NCBI GenBank assembly: GCA_027627225.1
Contig: CM051030.1
Span: forward strand, 8,316,001-8,380,000
DNA: 64,000 bases
Source: Congeria kusceri
Lineage: Eukaryota; Mollusca; Bivalvia; Myida; Dreissenidae
Reading direction: 5' to 3'
Part shown: positions 24,006 through 34,744 of the stretch, in pieces
Layout of the letters: each line of letters starts with the position of its first letter
Position numbering within the stretch: position 1 is the first letter of the stretch
Notes under the pieces: generated by a model
Seen by the model: the letters and a program-made list of their open reading frames with translations, nothing else
Database searches by the model: none
What the model was told of the DNA's origin: nothing
Made by a program: the position numbers and the translations under genes

Positions 24006-24133
24006 GCGACGACGACGAATGTGTGAGTAGTATAGCTCGAACTACTCGGTGAATAGACAAGCTAAAAAGATTTCACTTTCCCAACAACCAAGTATAAAAT
24101 GATTACAATCATTCCTTAACCTAGTAAACATAC

Positions 24134-24186
24134 CATCGTTTTTGTAAATATTGCTGTCAGCGTCTTCTATCTTTGCGAAACATCAT
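24134..24186 (-). CDS. Element-internal gene (minus), candidate small exon
   Basis: 53 nt between acceptor CATTCTTTTCAG and donor GATG|GTATGT, both strong. No frame is fully open: one reads MMFRKDRRR, TGA, QQYLQKR; another CFAKIEDADSNIYKND after an initial TGA. It may be a 5' untranslated exon or a broken coding exon. The RRRxQQYLQK reading resembles RRRQYISK in the plus-strand exon at 16377, hinting that the two internal genes are related. Confidence 0.35.
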
Positions 24187-24931
24187 CTGAAAAGAATGAA
24201 AAATCAGGTTTTCTAGTTTTATTTTAGTGCCCAAAGTATCCAAGCCATGTGAAATAGCACTTATTTTAAAATCATTATTTACCATACTAGATAATGAAAA
24301 TAGACATTCCATTTACCATTTCAAATTGATTTTGTTTATAGCTGTAATCAAAATCATCATCATCTCTCAGACAATTGGCACACTTATTTTCTTATGTGAA
24401 GAATATGAGTTTATTGCATATAAAATACCAGACTGTAGATCTTATCACAAAATGGACAGAAAATGTGAAGAATGAGACTGTGAATGTGATGTTTGACTGT
24501 GAAGAATCATTTCCACACATCATCACATGTGAAGAATGAGATCCTATTTTTGTGAACAATATGATTTGTACAAATATGGTCCCACATACACTGATCCATA
24601 CATCTATAATGACATCATCTTATTCTGCGTAGATCTATGTATAAAAATTTGGATTAGTGGGTAGTTAATTTAGGCAGGTGTGAACCGTTATTGGGCGAAG
24701 CGTTACTCGTATTTAATTTCCCTCTGCCCCTTTGGTTATAAGTGTTCATGTTTGCAAATAGAACTCCATTTGCCTCAATGAAACCCAACCAAATTCACAC
24801 TAATGACACTATATAAAATAATAAGTAATATATTTAAATCACTTACCCTTTATTAATTCCACTATGTGTACACAATCGACGTCTACCATGTTGAAATATA
24901 GCTTCTAGATGTATTTCTGTCAACATTTCTG

Positions 24932-25477
24932 ATTGGTTGTTTCTAAGTATCGGAACCAATCAAATCAATTTCTCGGGTAACCCATGGCAACCCGCTTTTT
25001 GTGCAGTGTTCAATGTGTTATAATTTTCGTCGGAAGATTGGCAAAGTTCCGCGCTTTTTAGATTCTGATTTCTCGGGTAACCCATGGCAACCCGCTTTTT
25101 GTGCAGTACTCAATGTGTTATAATTTTCGTCGGAAGATTTGCAAAGTTCCGCGCTTTTTAGATTCCGCATTCTAGCCGTCGGAACAAATGTCCGAGAATT
25201 GCTATATAAATAGTATCTTTCTGTCCGTCGGAAAATGTAAAAGTTCCGCGCTTTTTAGATTTTGAATTCTATCCGTCGGAACAAATGTCCCGAAAATAAC
25301 TATGTAGTCTGTATCTTTCTGCTCGTCGGAAAATGTTGATTCCCGAAATTCCGACGGCTACTATATTAGCGTTGTTTTTCGCGGAATATGAAAGTTCCTC
25401 AATGAAAATCTCCGAAAGTCCGATAGTTACTATATATTTTAATGTAATTTAGCGGGGGTCCCAACCGGCTTTCCATA
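24932..25477 (-). repeat. Right terminal inverted repeat
   Basis: Inverse copy of 14073-14600. It carries an extra tandem duplication of a ~115-bp block ('tttctcgggtaacccatggc ... gcgctttttagattc' at 24971-25070 and again at 25070-25164). Arms have diverged by scattered substitutions, so the insertion is not recent. Confidence 0.88.
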
Positions 25478-25522
<45 letters not shown>

Positions 25523-25524
25523 GC

Positions 25525-25560
<36 letters not shown>
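25478..25560 (+). repeat. (ACT)n then (AAT)n microsatellite, right flank
   Basis: About 15 ACT units, then about 12 AAT units. The ACT-to-AAT transition is the same order as in the array at 50,575-50,735. Confidence 0.96.
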
Positions 25561-25561
<1 letters not shown>

Positions 25562-26380
25562 GAACTGACCACGGAAAATTACGACAATTTTCCATTATGA
25601 AATGGCATCTATGACATATTGGGGATTGCACAAGCAAATTTTTAATGGCCCCATTTGTCACCTTCGCCTATCCGTGGAGACCAGGTATAGAGGCCCTTTT
25701 CAGACAAGTTTGCGCACCCTTGTCAAAACAATATCACTTTGGCACTTAGGACTCAACAATATAATTTTAAAAACAATTAGGACAGCACCCATGTATAATG
25801 ATCGTTATCATCTGATTATACCACCGACACATATAGTGCCTGCATGATCCCATTCTTATTTGATATATTATGCTTTAATTAATATAGAAACTTAAAGTTA
25901 AATCATTTAAAGTTATAAATTGTAATGATTACATTATCAGAACTGTGTAATTTCAGTTATTCTAGCATGTTTTGTCTTACTTTAATAAAGGAATTATTGT
26001 TACGCGTATTACAACAACTGTTTGTTTTTCCTTTGTTTCTTTCATAATTTCGGGCATTATGCTGCCGTTTTTGTTTTTGAATCACAATATTAAGGATATC
26101 GCGCAAGCTAACCCGGCACAACGTAAAAATAAGCCTACTCAATATACAAATTGTTGATTTTTAAAATTAATGTCACTTATAATGGTAAAGTACTATACAT
26201 CGATTTGTTGGTCATGGAATGCGGATTAATGTCGTATAGAGTGTTTGTTCTTGTTGTAAATAGAATATGAAATACAACGTGAAAAGAAAAACAAGTCATA
26301 TAGAAAACGTCGTGTAAGCTGTAACCGATAGATGCACTATATTTCTTTTTGTACTCAGGCTATAATCGTTCCATGTAACA
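25561..26380. other. No gene called
   Basis: A GC-richer piece at 25602-25760 is open in all three plus frames, so frame length means little there. The rest is AT-rich without domain signal. Confidence 0.4.
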
Positions 26381-26416
26381 TTTTTCACACGAAAGCACTG
26401 CACGACATTACGGAAA

Positions 26417-26547
26417 TGACGTCAATTTAGATACTGACGGGAATATTCGAACGTTCAACCAGATTTCGGTATTGGCGGTTGAAAGATAATTGATAAACGT
26501 GTAAGATTACAAAAAATATACAAGAAAAATCAACGAAAGCTAAAATG
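26417..26547 (+). promoter_or_regulatory. Promoter-like stretch with CRE and ATG|GTAAGC start exon
   Basis: A perfect CRE palindrome TGACGTCA lies at 26417-26424. At 26545 an ATG in context CTAAAATG is followed directly by donor GTAAGC, so the first coding exon would end right after the start codon, a layout seen in some housekeeping genes. The coding block at 27031-27518 is the nearest candidate downstream, but no phase-0 acceptor of good quality was found to connect them. Confidence 0.4.
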
Positions 26548-27030
26548 GTAAGCGCTTTTTATATACTATTCTTTATCCTATCGTCATACAAATTGAAATA
26601 TATAATAGTGTTTTGCTCTTTAAATGTACAGTGAATTTTATAGAATTTCTCGTAGTAGTTTGTATAAAAATCATTAAAACGCGTATGGAGGAAAATTGTA
26701 GAGTTTTACTAAAAAACGTTTGTTAAAAATAATTCGCAAAATCGGTATACTGTAAAATATGTAAGTAGTTAAGCGAACTTCACATAAGTTGATTTCGAGA
26801 ATAGTGTTTTTCGTTAGATTCGATTCGTAAAATAGTAAGCAGGTTCAACAAAAATAAATACTTTTATTTTACAACAATCTGTGTGGAGGAAAATTGTAAC
26901 GCTTGGAATTTTGACGCTGTTTACGGACATATTTAGTGAGATCAGTATCTGCTATTGCATGTTTATTGTTCCCTGGGATCAGAAACTGTTAACCGAGATG
27001 ACAGAGATGATCTTTATTTATCGCCCGTAA

Positions 27031-27518
27031 AAGAGAACCGAAACATCCACCAGGTTCTTAGCGCCCGTGACGGAAATAAGAACACGTGACTTATCGTGTT
27101 ATTCGTGCGATTCCTGTGCCAATAATATGTATTACGAGAGTGTTAGTGATGAAACGCTAGGAACCATGAAAAGAATAACAATACAGCCTTTGCGAACACC
27201 GTCTACTGACAGTTTGCTGGACAAATCATTGTCAGAAGAACCAGACATAAGCAGTGTTGTTTGTCCAGGAAATATACTTGCGATAAGGAATGTGGATGAA
27301 GAGTCATACCCGTGTTATGATTTGCAGGCCACAACAAGTGTTGTTTCGTTACGAAAGCCGCACCATGATAAATAGGTGCTGAATTTCAAGCTGGTGATGC
27401 ATTGATCGATGGGTATTATTTCCGTTTGACATTTTTGAACCAAGACTTGATTAAGAGATATAAGGCCACAGTGCGTAGCGTAGTGTATTATATATGCAAT
27501 GAAATAGAGTTGAATTGA
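27031..27518 (+). pseudogene. Unrecognised coding block with a frame break
   Basis: Frame 1 is open from 27031 to a TAG at 27373 and includes MYYESVSDETLGTMKRITIQ, then a Ser/Thr/Pro-rich stretch and CPGNILAIRNVDEESYPCYD, ending LRKPHHDK. A second frame, open from 27372 to TGA at 27516, continues naturally: GAEFQAGDALIDGYYFRLTF then LNQDLIKRYKATVRSVVYYI. Together they read like one ~130-residue domain broken by a 1- or 2-base shift near 27373. The hydrophobic spacing (ILAIR...LIDGYYFRL...VVYYIC) suggests a beta-rich domain; I cannot name the family. Alternatives are an unspotted short intron, or a TE-encoded domain. Confidence 0.45.
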
Positions 27519-27519
27519 C

Positions 27520-28910
27520 AAATTCCTTGCACCGACGCAATCTTAAATCGCAGTAGATACTTGTTTGTACTGTATAATTTTTTGACGCATTTATTAAAAT
27601 ATTAATTGTCAAACGTTGTTAATTACATGATATAACTCAAAACATGAGTGGTGATTTGAATTTATCAAAAGTGCATTTATAGAACAATATAAAATACAAT
27701 GAATACGAACTTAGCAAAACTGTTCCAAAATGAACACATTATTTGATATAATGACTATAGTGAATATGTTAATTCTAACTAGAACAAATATTAAACTGTA
27801 ATTAAAAATAAAACATGCCGGTTAAGTATAAATAAAAACGAGCGCCTTGACTGAGCGTCAAAAATCAAAGATATATGACAGATTTTGACGTTACGTTTAT
27901 GTACCGGGTTAGCTCGCGCGACGTCAAGGCATAATTTCTTATCTTTAATTAACCAAAATTGAAAGTATGTTTTCTGCTATCAATTAACATGCAAACTCTA
28001 AACTATCTCAATGTCAAGTATAACGCTAATGCATTATTATAAAAAAATGCATCTAAATTTCCTTCTGGGTTTCATTATCTAAAATAAGCTAAACTGCAGA
28101 TTATAAGGTCTATAATACCAAGATTCTTATCTCTTTATTACCCCAAATAAACGCCGCGGGGAACATATACTGCTAGAACGGTACCGACTCGGTATCGCTC
28201 GACAACGCTCGTTTATTTCGTATTGAGTCACGGAAATGAATTTTAAACTATGGTACCTCATTTAAGTCTGAATTCCCCCGCCTAAAATTTTAAATAATTT
28301 AACAAAATTAACACCACTCGAGCAAGCAAAGAATGAATTTTCCAAATCCGTCTGTAATTTTCTGACAAACAAGGGGAAGTTTATTTTTTTATACGATAAA
28401 GTTGAAAATGCACCATATTTCCGACCGAGTTCCTATTGATTTCTATAGGAAATAGGGTGATGTGACAAAAGTTCAAATTCCCCCGCCTAAATTTTAAAAT
28501 AAAATAAAATAAATGGTACCATGTTAAAGAGCATAAATTCTCTTTTCAAATCCGTCTGTACTTTTCTGGGAGTAAGAAAATAAGGAAGTTACGGCAAATA
28601 ATATTTAACGCTTCCTATCAAATCAATGTAAATTTCACGTGAGAAGTGTCGATTTTTGCGCCGCGCTGAGAAGCGAGATTGTTGCACATGTGTATTATAT
28701 GTATAGCTCGGACACATTAACGCGGCACTCGTGAACTCTATGGCGGAGATCGGCGGGGCATCAGTCGATCTGTAGGGGATGGCAAAATATCGCCGACGTC
28801 AGGACTGATTTTACCTACGCGTTAGAATAAATTCGGCTCCTTACCTGCCCCCGACGCCCAAAAATGGCCAGGCCGTCGGTAGGTTTCCGGATTGCACCCG
28901 GTCTAATAAT
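27520..28910. other. No gene; hairpin clusters and a GC-rich patch
   Basis: Inverted words flank 27847-27930 (GCCTTGAC/GTCAAGGC and CGTCAAAAATC/GATTTTGACG) and 28147-28220. A duplicated phrase 'aattcccccgcctaaaat' occurs at 28271 and 28475. A CpG-rich patch at 28660-28830 contains ATGGCGGAGATCGGCGGGGC (28739), an N-terminus-like start without a clear donor. Confidence 0.45.
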
Positions 28911-28916
28911 ACGTCG

Positions 28917-29545
28917 GTAAACTTGTCCAAAACACATCGGGGCTTAAGGGTTGTTCGGCTCCGCTCCATAACTTCGTAATGCCAGGAAGGATTTAAATAA
29001 TCCTGCAGATTATTATTCTCCATGACCAGACAATGTGTTGCGTTCATGACCCATGCGTGTCTGTCAAAGGTCATGGTCACAATTCAAGGTCAAAGGTCAA
29101 ATACTTGTATTTTGTTTCCGCCCCATAACTTCTTAATGCCTGGAAGGATTTTAATATAACTTCGGATTATTATTTTCCATTACCAGACGATGCGTCGCGT
29201 ACATGAACCATGCGTGTCTGCCAAAGGTCAGGGTCACAATTCAAGGTCAAAGATCAAATAACGTCTTAATGCTTGAAAGGATTTTTAATATTATTTCAAA
29301 TTATTATTCCGCTCGACCAGAAAATGTGTCGTACAAATGACACATGCTTGTCCGTCAAAGGTCAAGGTCACAATTTAAGGTCATAGTTTTAATATTTGCA
29401 TTTTGTTCATCTCCGTAACTTCTAAATGCCTGGAAGGATTTTAATATTACTTCAAATTGTTAGACATGACTAGACAATGTGTCACGCACATGTCTCATAC
29501 TTATCAGTCAAGGTCACAATTCAAGGTAAAATATGAATGAATCAT
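28917..29545 (+). repeat. Tandem array, ~145-160 bp, four units
   Basis: Words 'ccataacttcgtaatgcctggaaggatt', 'ccagacaatgtgtcgc' and 'gtcaaaggtcaaggtcacaattcaaggtca' recur with increasing divergence. The minus frame at 28841-29080 is read through it. Confidence 0.88.
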
Positions 29546-29549
29546 TTCC

Positions 29550-32100
29550 GCTGGTACTCTTTGTTTTGCATTTCAAGCTAATGTTCCTTTTATGCAGGTC
29601 ATTTTGTCGGTCAATACATCGTTCCTTGTCGAAGTTCTACATATGTGTCAAAGCTTTAAATCTGTGCCAAAGCGGTGTTTGTGGGTATTAATCACCTTAG
29701 TGATATCTCTAGCTAACTTAGAAATTGTCGTTAAAGTTTTCTTCAGAGCAGCCGTATTGACTGAGTTTATTAAGTTTAAATTGTTCATTCATTGTGATTT
29801 TGTTCTCAATGGGGGGCTTACTGATGGAGCTCTGTCAATTCAATGTACTTCCCAGATGGAAATGGCTAGTGTAGATTTTAGGCAGATCTTTTATCAAATA
29901 ATTTTTTTCTGCTAATTCAAATACATATACAAGACATCAGACATTTAGATTCTGGGATAACCACCTGACTGCCCGGCTAGCTCAGATGGTAGCCCCAGCC
30001 CAGCCACATAGCTTTTGTGGGGATTGGTCATGAAATAATTTATACGGCCATTCTCATACCTCTGATTCAAGTAAGGCAGTTGTCCGTTACTGGCATTAGT
30101 ATGTGCACTTGCTACTGGTAAACCGCTTAGATCGGCTAAGATTGCCCAGGAAAAGTGTAAGCAGGTTAACTGAATTTGACTGAAATACTGTTTAATACGG
30201 CAAAAACAAATCCAAATAAACAAACAAACAAACAAGCCTCAGAAATCTAGCAGGTTGTTTTCTACTTCTGTATCACCTATACTGGAACTGAAAACAATAG
30301 TTTTAATAAAGTTGTATTGACATCAATCTAAGCAATCTTCTTGTTATTGTTGAGGAAAATGTTTAGCGATTTCCGAAAATAAAACAGTTTATCAAGATTT
30401 ATAATAATATGTTAAGAGTGCTGTTTCTTTTAGATTATGAACGATAATCTCAAAGATGGAGTATAACCCCAACCTTGATTGTGTAAATGCTCAAACCAAT
30501 ATCTTAGAAATCCTCGTGAATTGGTAAATTGTGATAAGCCACGCTGAATTCAACTATTCATTAGCCTTATATCCTCCCACATTGGCTTAAAACTTATTGA
30601 AGGGACGTATGAACTCACACACATAAACATCTTATTGTGGGTTAAAGTCTCTGATTGTTGATCACTTGCCCCTTACCACTGTAGGCCCAAACCACAGTAG
30701 GCTCAAGCCTTAATGGGGTCATATTCTTTCAAGTGAGAAAGCTACCCATCTAGCTTATAAAAAAATCAGTGGCTCTACCCAGGTGCCTGCATGTTTTTTT
30801 TGTCTTTGTCCACCATGAAAAGCTGGAAATCGCAATATTATAACTGGCTGATGATTGTGACATTAAATCCAATAAGCAGTAGGCAAAGATTGTCAGATAC
30901 AACTGGGAGTACAACTTTTGAAAAAAAAAATGATTCAAAGTGCTTGATACGACTGGTAGTAGTAACTCTATGAAACGTTGGAAGCTGGTTTGCTATTGAT
31001 GTAACATATTTTGCAGTGTTCATGTTTTAACATTATGTCCATATTTAGCTAGTTTTTGGTATGTTTGTATTATTACTTAATAAATAAAAAAACACAGTCC
31101 TCAAGCTGAACAGTTGTCTATTGTTAACATTGAACGGTAATTTACATTTGTGAGTCAATTTAAACATAGCAATGCTATGGTTAGTGTTCAAACAGTCCTA
31201 CCTTAAAATCGAGAAACATATACGTTTTCCTACTTTTTTCCTACTTTTTTAAAAGAAAGCTCCTATTTTTTTTTACTGCTTGCGAGTTGACGGCTTGTAG
31301 TTTTAATCAATTTATTTATGTAAAAAAGGCATGTCATTTAATTTCATATGCCATTGTCTCAATATAATAAAAATTACACTGAAAGCAATAAGGCAAATCC
31401 TTGGTATATTTTCTATTATTGCTGCAATATTCCACATTAATGAACCATTGTATGCTTAAACAGGATTTGTTCAAATACTTTTTTTTAACTTTTAACTTCT
31501 TTGCACTTTTATCAGCAAGTAATAGAGGATGCTTGATCAAAACTGATAAATTAACATGTACAAAATATACCATATTGCAATTTACACCTAGTAATTAATG
31601 GCAGATATCCATATATAATGTGAAAACACATTTTTGAAATATTGAATTCTTTACTGACAATTGTAGTAGCAACTATTGGTTGTTTAAAGTAAACGTTGGA
31701 AACTGAACGCAAATAATACGTGGACAAAGTATAAGACCTGTCATGTGTAATTCTTAGCTATGTACATTACAGGGTAAACATTTGTATTTGGTAACAACAT
31801 TGGTGTTACAAAAATCATAAATAGTGTTCATCTTGGGAGTTTTCTTATGTCATAATGAAACAAAAATATGAATTGCTTTGAATGGTCACAAATAAAAGCA
31901 CTAAATACGAAAGAAGCTACAGTTATACAAATTCAATTTTGTATTTATTTATTTGGCACAATTTGAAATTTACATGATTTCAAAGTTTATCAAATGTAAC
32001 ATTTTCAAGATGCACAGTTTAGCAAAACATTGTTTTAAATTTTAAACTATTCATTTATATGCAGTTAAACTTGGTAGTTGAGCTGCTTAATTAAATGTGC
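29550..32100. other. Repeat-rich stretch, one ambiguous ORF
   Basis: An ATG frame of 107 codons at 29592-29915 follows an acceptor-like TTTTATGCAG, but the three frames are all partly open and none shows a domain. A tRNA-Lys-like 5' fragment GCCCGGCTAGCTCAGATGGT lies at 29971-29990 (half a SINE head; no B box follows). The phrase 'aggcacctgggtagagccactga' (complement at 30771-30793) looks like another dispersed repeat. Confidence 0.4.
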
Positions 32101-32109
32101 ACGCGAGTG

Positions 32110-32469
32110 TCATGTTTGGTAATGTATGTAATCTGTTTGATATTTTGAATGACTTTGGTTTTTTATTTGAATGATCTTTCGTATCCACCTTATTTGTGCT
32201 TTTGTTAATATTAAAATATAAAATCTTGCTGTAATGTCTTTGATGTCAATATGATTAGAAAATCTTACTGAAATGTTTTTGATGTCAATATGATTTTCCC
32301 ATTCACTAAACGGAAACCATACATAACTTGTGATAATTGCCAGTTTTGACTTGGAAAATATCCCACACAATATTTGGCTTTTTTCCACCTCTATCGCGGC
32401 GACAGTCTTTGATTGAGGAAACACCGGCGCGTGCGGGAACAGTCTAACTGTCACCCGGTAACATTTCAT
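32110..32469 (-). CDS. Hypothetical 119-codon ORF
   Basis: ATG at 32469 to TGA at 32110. It begins MKCYRVTVRLFPHAPVFPQS and includes a duplicated segment NHIDIK(N/D)I caused by a 43-bp tandem duplication at 32218-32300. The start region is GC-richer (32390-32460). No domain or signal peptide. Frames this long are expected by chance at about the one-per-window level, so it is weak. Confidence 0.22.
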   Translation of the reverse strand: MKCYRVTVRLFPHAPVFPQSKTVAAIEVEKSQILCGIFSKSKLAIITSYVWFPFSEWENHIDIKNISVRFSNHIDIKDITARFYILILTKAQIRWIRKIIQIKNQSHSKYQTDYIHYQT

Positions 32470-32679
32470 TTTTCTCGGGAACAGTCGTATCCTTAATGAA
32501 ATATTGAAAATGGCGATATAGCATTCATATAGGCGATCAGGTAATCATAACCATTACTTCGCTTTCGTTTTAAACCATACTGTATTGATATTTGAAAATG
32601 TGCATTACGTCATGCGTTCTCATTAAGTTTAGTTTACAGATATGCCTCAAGTTGTCATTAAAGCAAATAATAAATTTAC

Positions 32680-32773
32680 CTAAAACGTACCTGTCGCCCC
32701 ATTCGATACTCAATAGATCGGTAAAAAACACACCCAACAGGAGTGGAAGATACGTCTTGAGGAACATTGCTCC
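32680..32773 (-). CDS. Signal-peptide exon of a secreted protein
   Basis: After acceptor TTTCATTTTTAG, ATG at 32767 opens MFLKTYLPLLLGVFFTDLLS then IEWGDRYVL, a good secretory signal, and ends at donor TTTTAG|GTAAAT in phase 1 (an alternative donor GACAG|GTACGT gives phase 2). A 5' intron is implied because an acceptor lies only six bases before the ATG. Phase 1 matches the WAP exons of genes A and C, giving LEKPG-type junctions. The downstream exons on this strand would be at 13.0 and 12.7 kb, across the 11.4-kb element, or were missed. Confidence 0.5.
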
Positions 32774-33365
32774 CTAAAAATGAAAAAAGAACAGCCTTGA
32801 CTTTGTATGTATGTATTTAATAATCGTATGTCAATATATATTAGACATTTAAGATATTTATGTACTAAATACCATATAGACAATGTTCTGTTAACTTGAC
32901 AAGAATATGTACAGTCTACACAGTCTTATGTAAACCATGTTTGATGCTTAAGGAAACTTAATGTGTTTATATATATCAATTACCTTTAACTTTGCAATAA
33001 ATAAACTCGTACAATGTTAAGCGTATATCGTCTGTCTAGAACATCTGAACTGCCATTAAACATAACTGTTATTTTGAAATACTCACATAAAATCGTAATC
33101 ACAGTATCAAATCTACAGCTTTTATTTTTCAGATATTTAGTTATTGCCCGAACTTTGAGATAGTGCGCATGCGTACATAAATACTTCGGAGATGCATCAG
33201 AATGTTGTTTATGCGTTACTTATACCGGTAAAAGAACGAATAAGCTTCTAAAACGGGATATACATACGATAGTATTGCTATGTGAGTGATCACACACGTA
33301 AATTCAAGAGTAAATCCCCATAAAGTACACGTTAGCACGTTGTGTTCTTTTTCATTACGTGTTTT

Positions 33366-33430
33366 GAATAATGACTAGTAACGTTACGCACGCCTGCTAT
33401 GCTCAAACTTTATTCACTGGTTGACCAACG
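33366..33430 (+). repeat. Dispersed repeat piece related to 50801-50860
   Basis: 'gactagtaacgttacgcacgcctgctatg...cactggttg' aligns with 'gacgagtgacgtcacgcgcacctgctatg...cactggttg' at 50.8 kb; the inverse of its right part (CTCCGCCCAC) is at about 40685-40710. A three-copy old repeat. Confidence 0.6.
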
Positions 33431-33814
33431 ATTGTGATACTTATATAGGATACATATGGATAATAATAATGTTTAAAGTTATCAAGTGAAATGTTAAATG
33501 TTATCAGAATAATTATTACTTGTTAGTATTGCATAAGCCGTTTATATTTCGGCGACGATTAAAACGGAAAGTATCCACTATTGATATATAAGGCAAAGTG
33601 TTGTCACCGTTATTATTTCTTTCTTTAATAATATAACAACATATTGATACAGTAAATTATAAAATACAAACTTATTTCTATGACATTCGATAGTACACAT
33701 GTAATCAGTTACGACAATTTATTTTTCTTAACATTGAAAACCCGCATTGTTCGTTTACTTTGAGTCATAAAAGACATACATGTATATTGAAGTTTGATCA
33801 CCTCAACCTATCTT

Positions 33815-33891
33815 TTAACAGCACAGTGGAACGCAGTTCATTCTCCGCATGTGGCACCTCTCACACCGCACCGTACTGAGCATCTCTTCAC
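33815..33891 (-). pseudogene. WAP/VWC protein B, C-terminal exon
   Basis: Paralogue of 12646-12728: EEMLSTVRCERCHMRRMNCV then PLCC and stop, same acceptor layout and phase 1. It has lost six bases in the middle, removing a Cys and Gly of the VWC-like pattern. With the broken exons upstream it indicates a decaying gene. Confidence 0.55.
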
Positions 33892-34167
33892 CTATTGACA
33901 TGGTATTAAAATATTTGCATAAATGATTGTGTACAACCAGAAAATCATTTCAGAAGGCATTTCAGAAATCGGACAAAGTACACAGATGTAATACTATGTT
34001 CTTTTGCACAAATAATTCACTGAACCATCAGTACTAAATGCATATTGTTGTAAATGCTTAAATTTATTACATTTGACAACCAACATAAAACAACGCAATA
34101 CGCACAACGAAACGAATCATTCTAGTTGATGTTGTTGCATAGAAGTGTTTAAATCTTCGGGCTTCCT

Positions 34168-34263
34168 TCACACCCTGTCGCCACATCCGGTGCTGCAGCT
34201 TTTTTGTGTTCCGTGACATTCCCTGTCCGATCGGCACACGTTCAGGCTACACGTCCCGCCGAA
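34168..34263 (-). pseudogene. WAP/VWC protein B, damaged WAP exon
   Basis: Minus strand reads FGGTCSLNVCRSDRECHGTQ then KSCSTGCGDRV and TGA. This is the second half of a WAP module, but the CC pair is SC and the codon of the last Cys has become TGA. The expected KPGxCP start is missing, with a TGA upstream in frame. Confidence 0.6.
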
Positions 34264-34402
34264 TAGTCACGTAAAGTTGATTCAATCCACAATTCCGAAA
34301 AGTTGCAATTACATTTATATCTGTCTTCACGTCAACTTAAAAAATTACATGCATTTCAATAAAATAATTATATAGCGTTACATAACATTCAATCTCAACT
34401 AC

Positions 34403-34502
34403 ACATCCAACCTCCGTACAGCTGATAGAGCTATCTCGGCACGTGCACGTTTTCTTTAACAGCCTTCTTTATAACATTTAACGGTGTACCAGCATGGTTT
34501 AC
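34403..34502 (-). pseudogene. WAP/VWC protein B, frame-broken VWC exon
   Basis: A good acceptor (TTAATCTTAG) is followed by KPCWYTVKCYKEGC and a stop; after a one-base shift the module continues TCTCRDSSISCTEVGC to a possible donor GTAGTT. CxCxxxxxxCxxxxC is VWC-like. The shift sits in an A/G run, so a sequencing indel is also possible. Confidence 0.5.
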
Positions 34503-34744
34503 CTAAGATTAACATAAATACAAATAAATCAAATCAAAATCCAAATAATCATTATCAACAACATGCATTTGGAATCATTTCCCTAATATAAATATATATG
34601 TTTGTTTAAAACATGGTAAGCGGTATTTTCATTTTCCGTACTAACTCGCATGAATCACGTTCTTCACACTTAAACATGTGACAAATTAGATCATATTCTT
34701 CACAGGTGTGTGAAAAATATGATTTGTGAAAAATGCGATCTTAC

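Larger units (their letters stand above)
14073..25477. mobile_element. 11.4-kb DNA transposon with ~0.53-kb terminal inverted repeats
   Basis: The element begins TATGGAAAGCCGGTTGGGAC and ends with its reverse complement. The repeat arms extend to about 14,600 and 24,932 with scattered differences. Both flanks are (ACT)n in the same orientation, so the arms are true ends of one insertion and not two independent copies carrying their own microsatellite; any target duplication is hidden in the trinucleotide array. Inside are spliced coding pieces on the plus strand (15.9-18.3 kb) and minus strand (22.5-24.2 kb), two tandem arrays in opposite orientation, a SINE and a nested TTAA MITE. I see no recognisable transposase domain, so the superfamily is open; long arms plus >10 kb recall Polinton-size elements, but no polymerase or integrase is visible. 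Confidence 0.8.

Noticed and set aside
14073..25477. Polinton/Maverick identification of the large element
   Set aside because: Size and arm length fit loosely, but I see no polymerase, integrase, ATPase or capsid frames and the ends do not show the expected target duplication.
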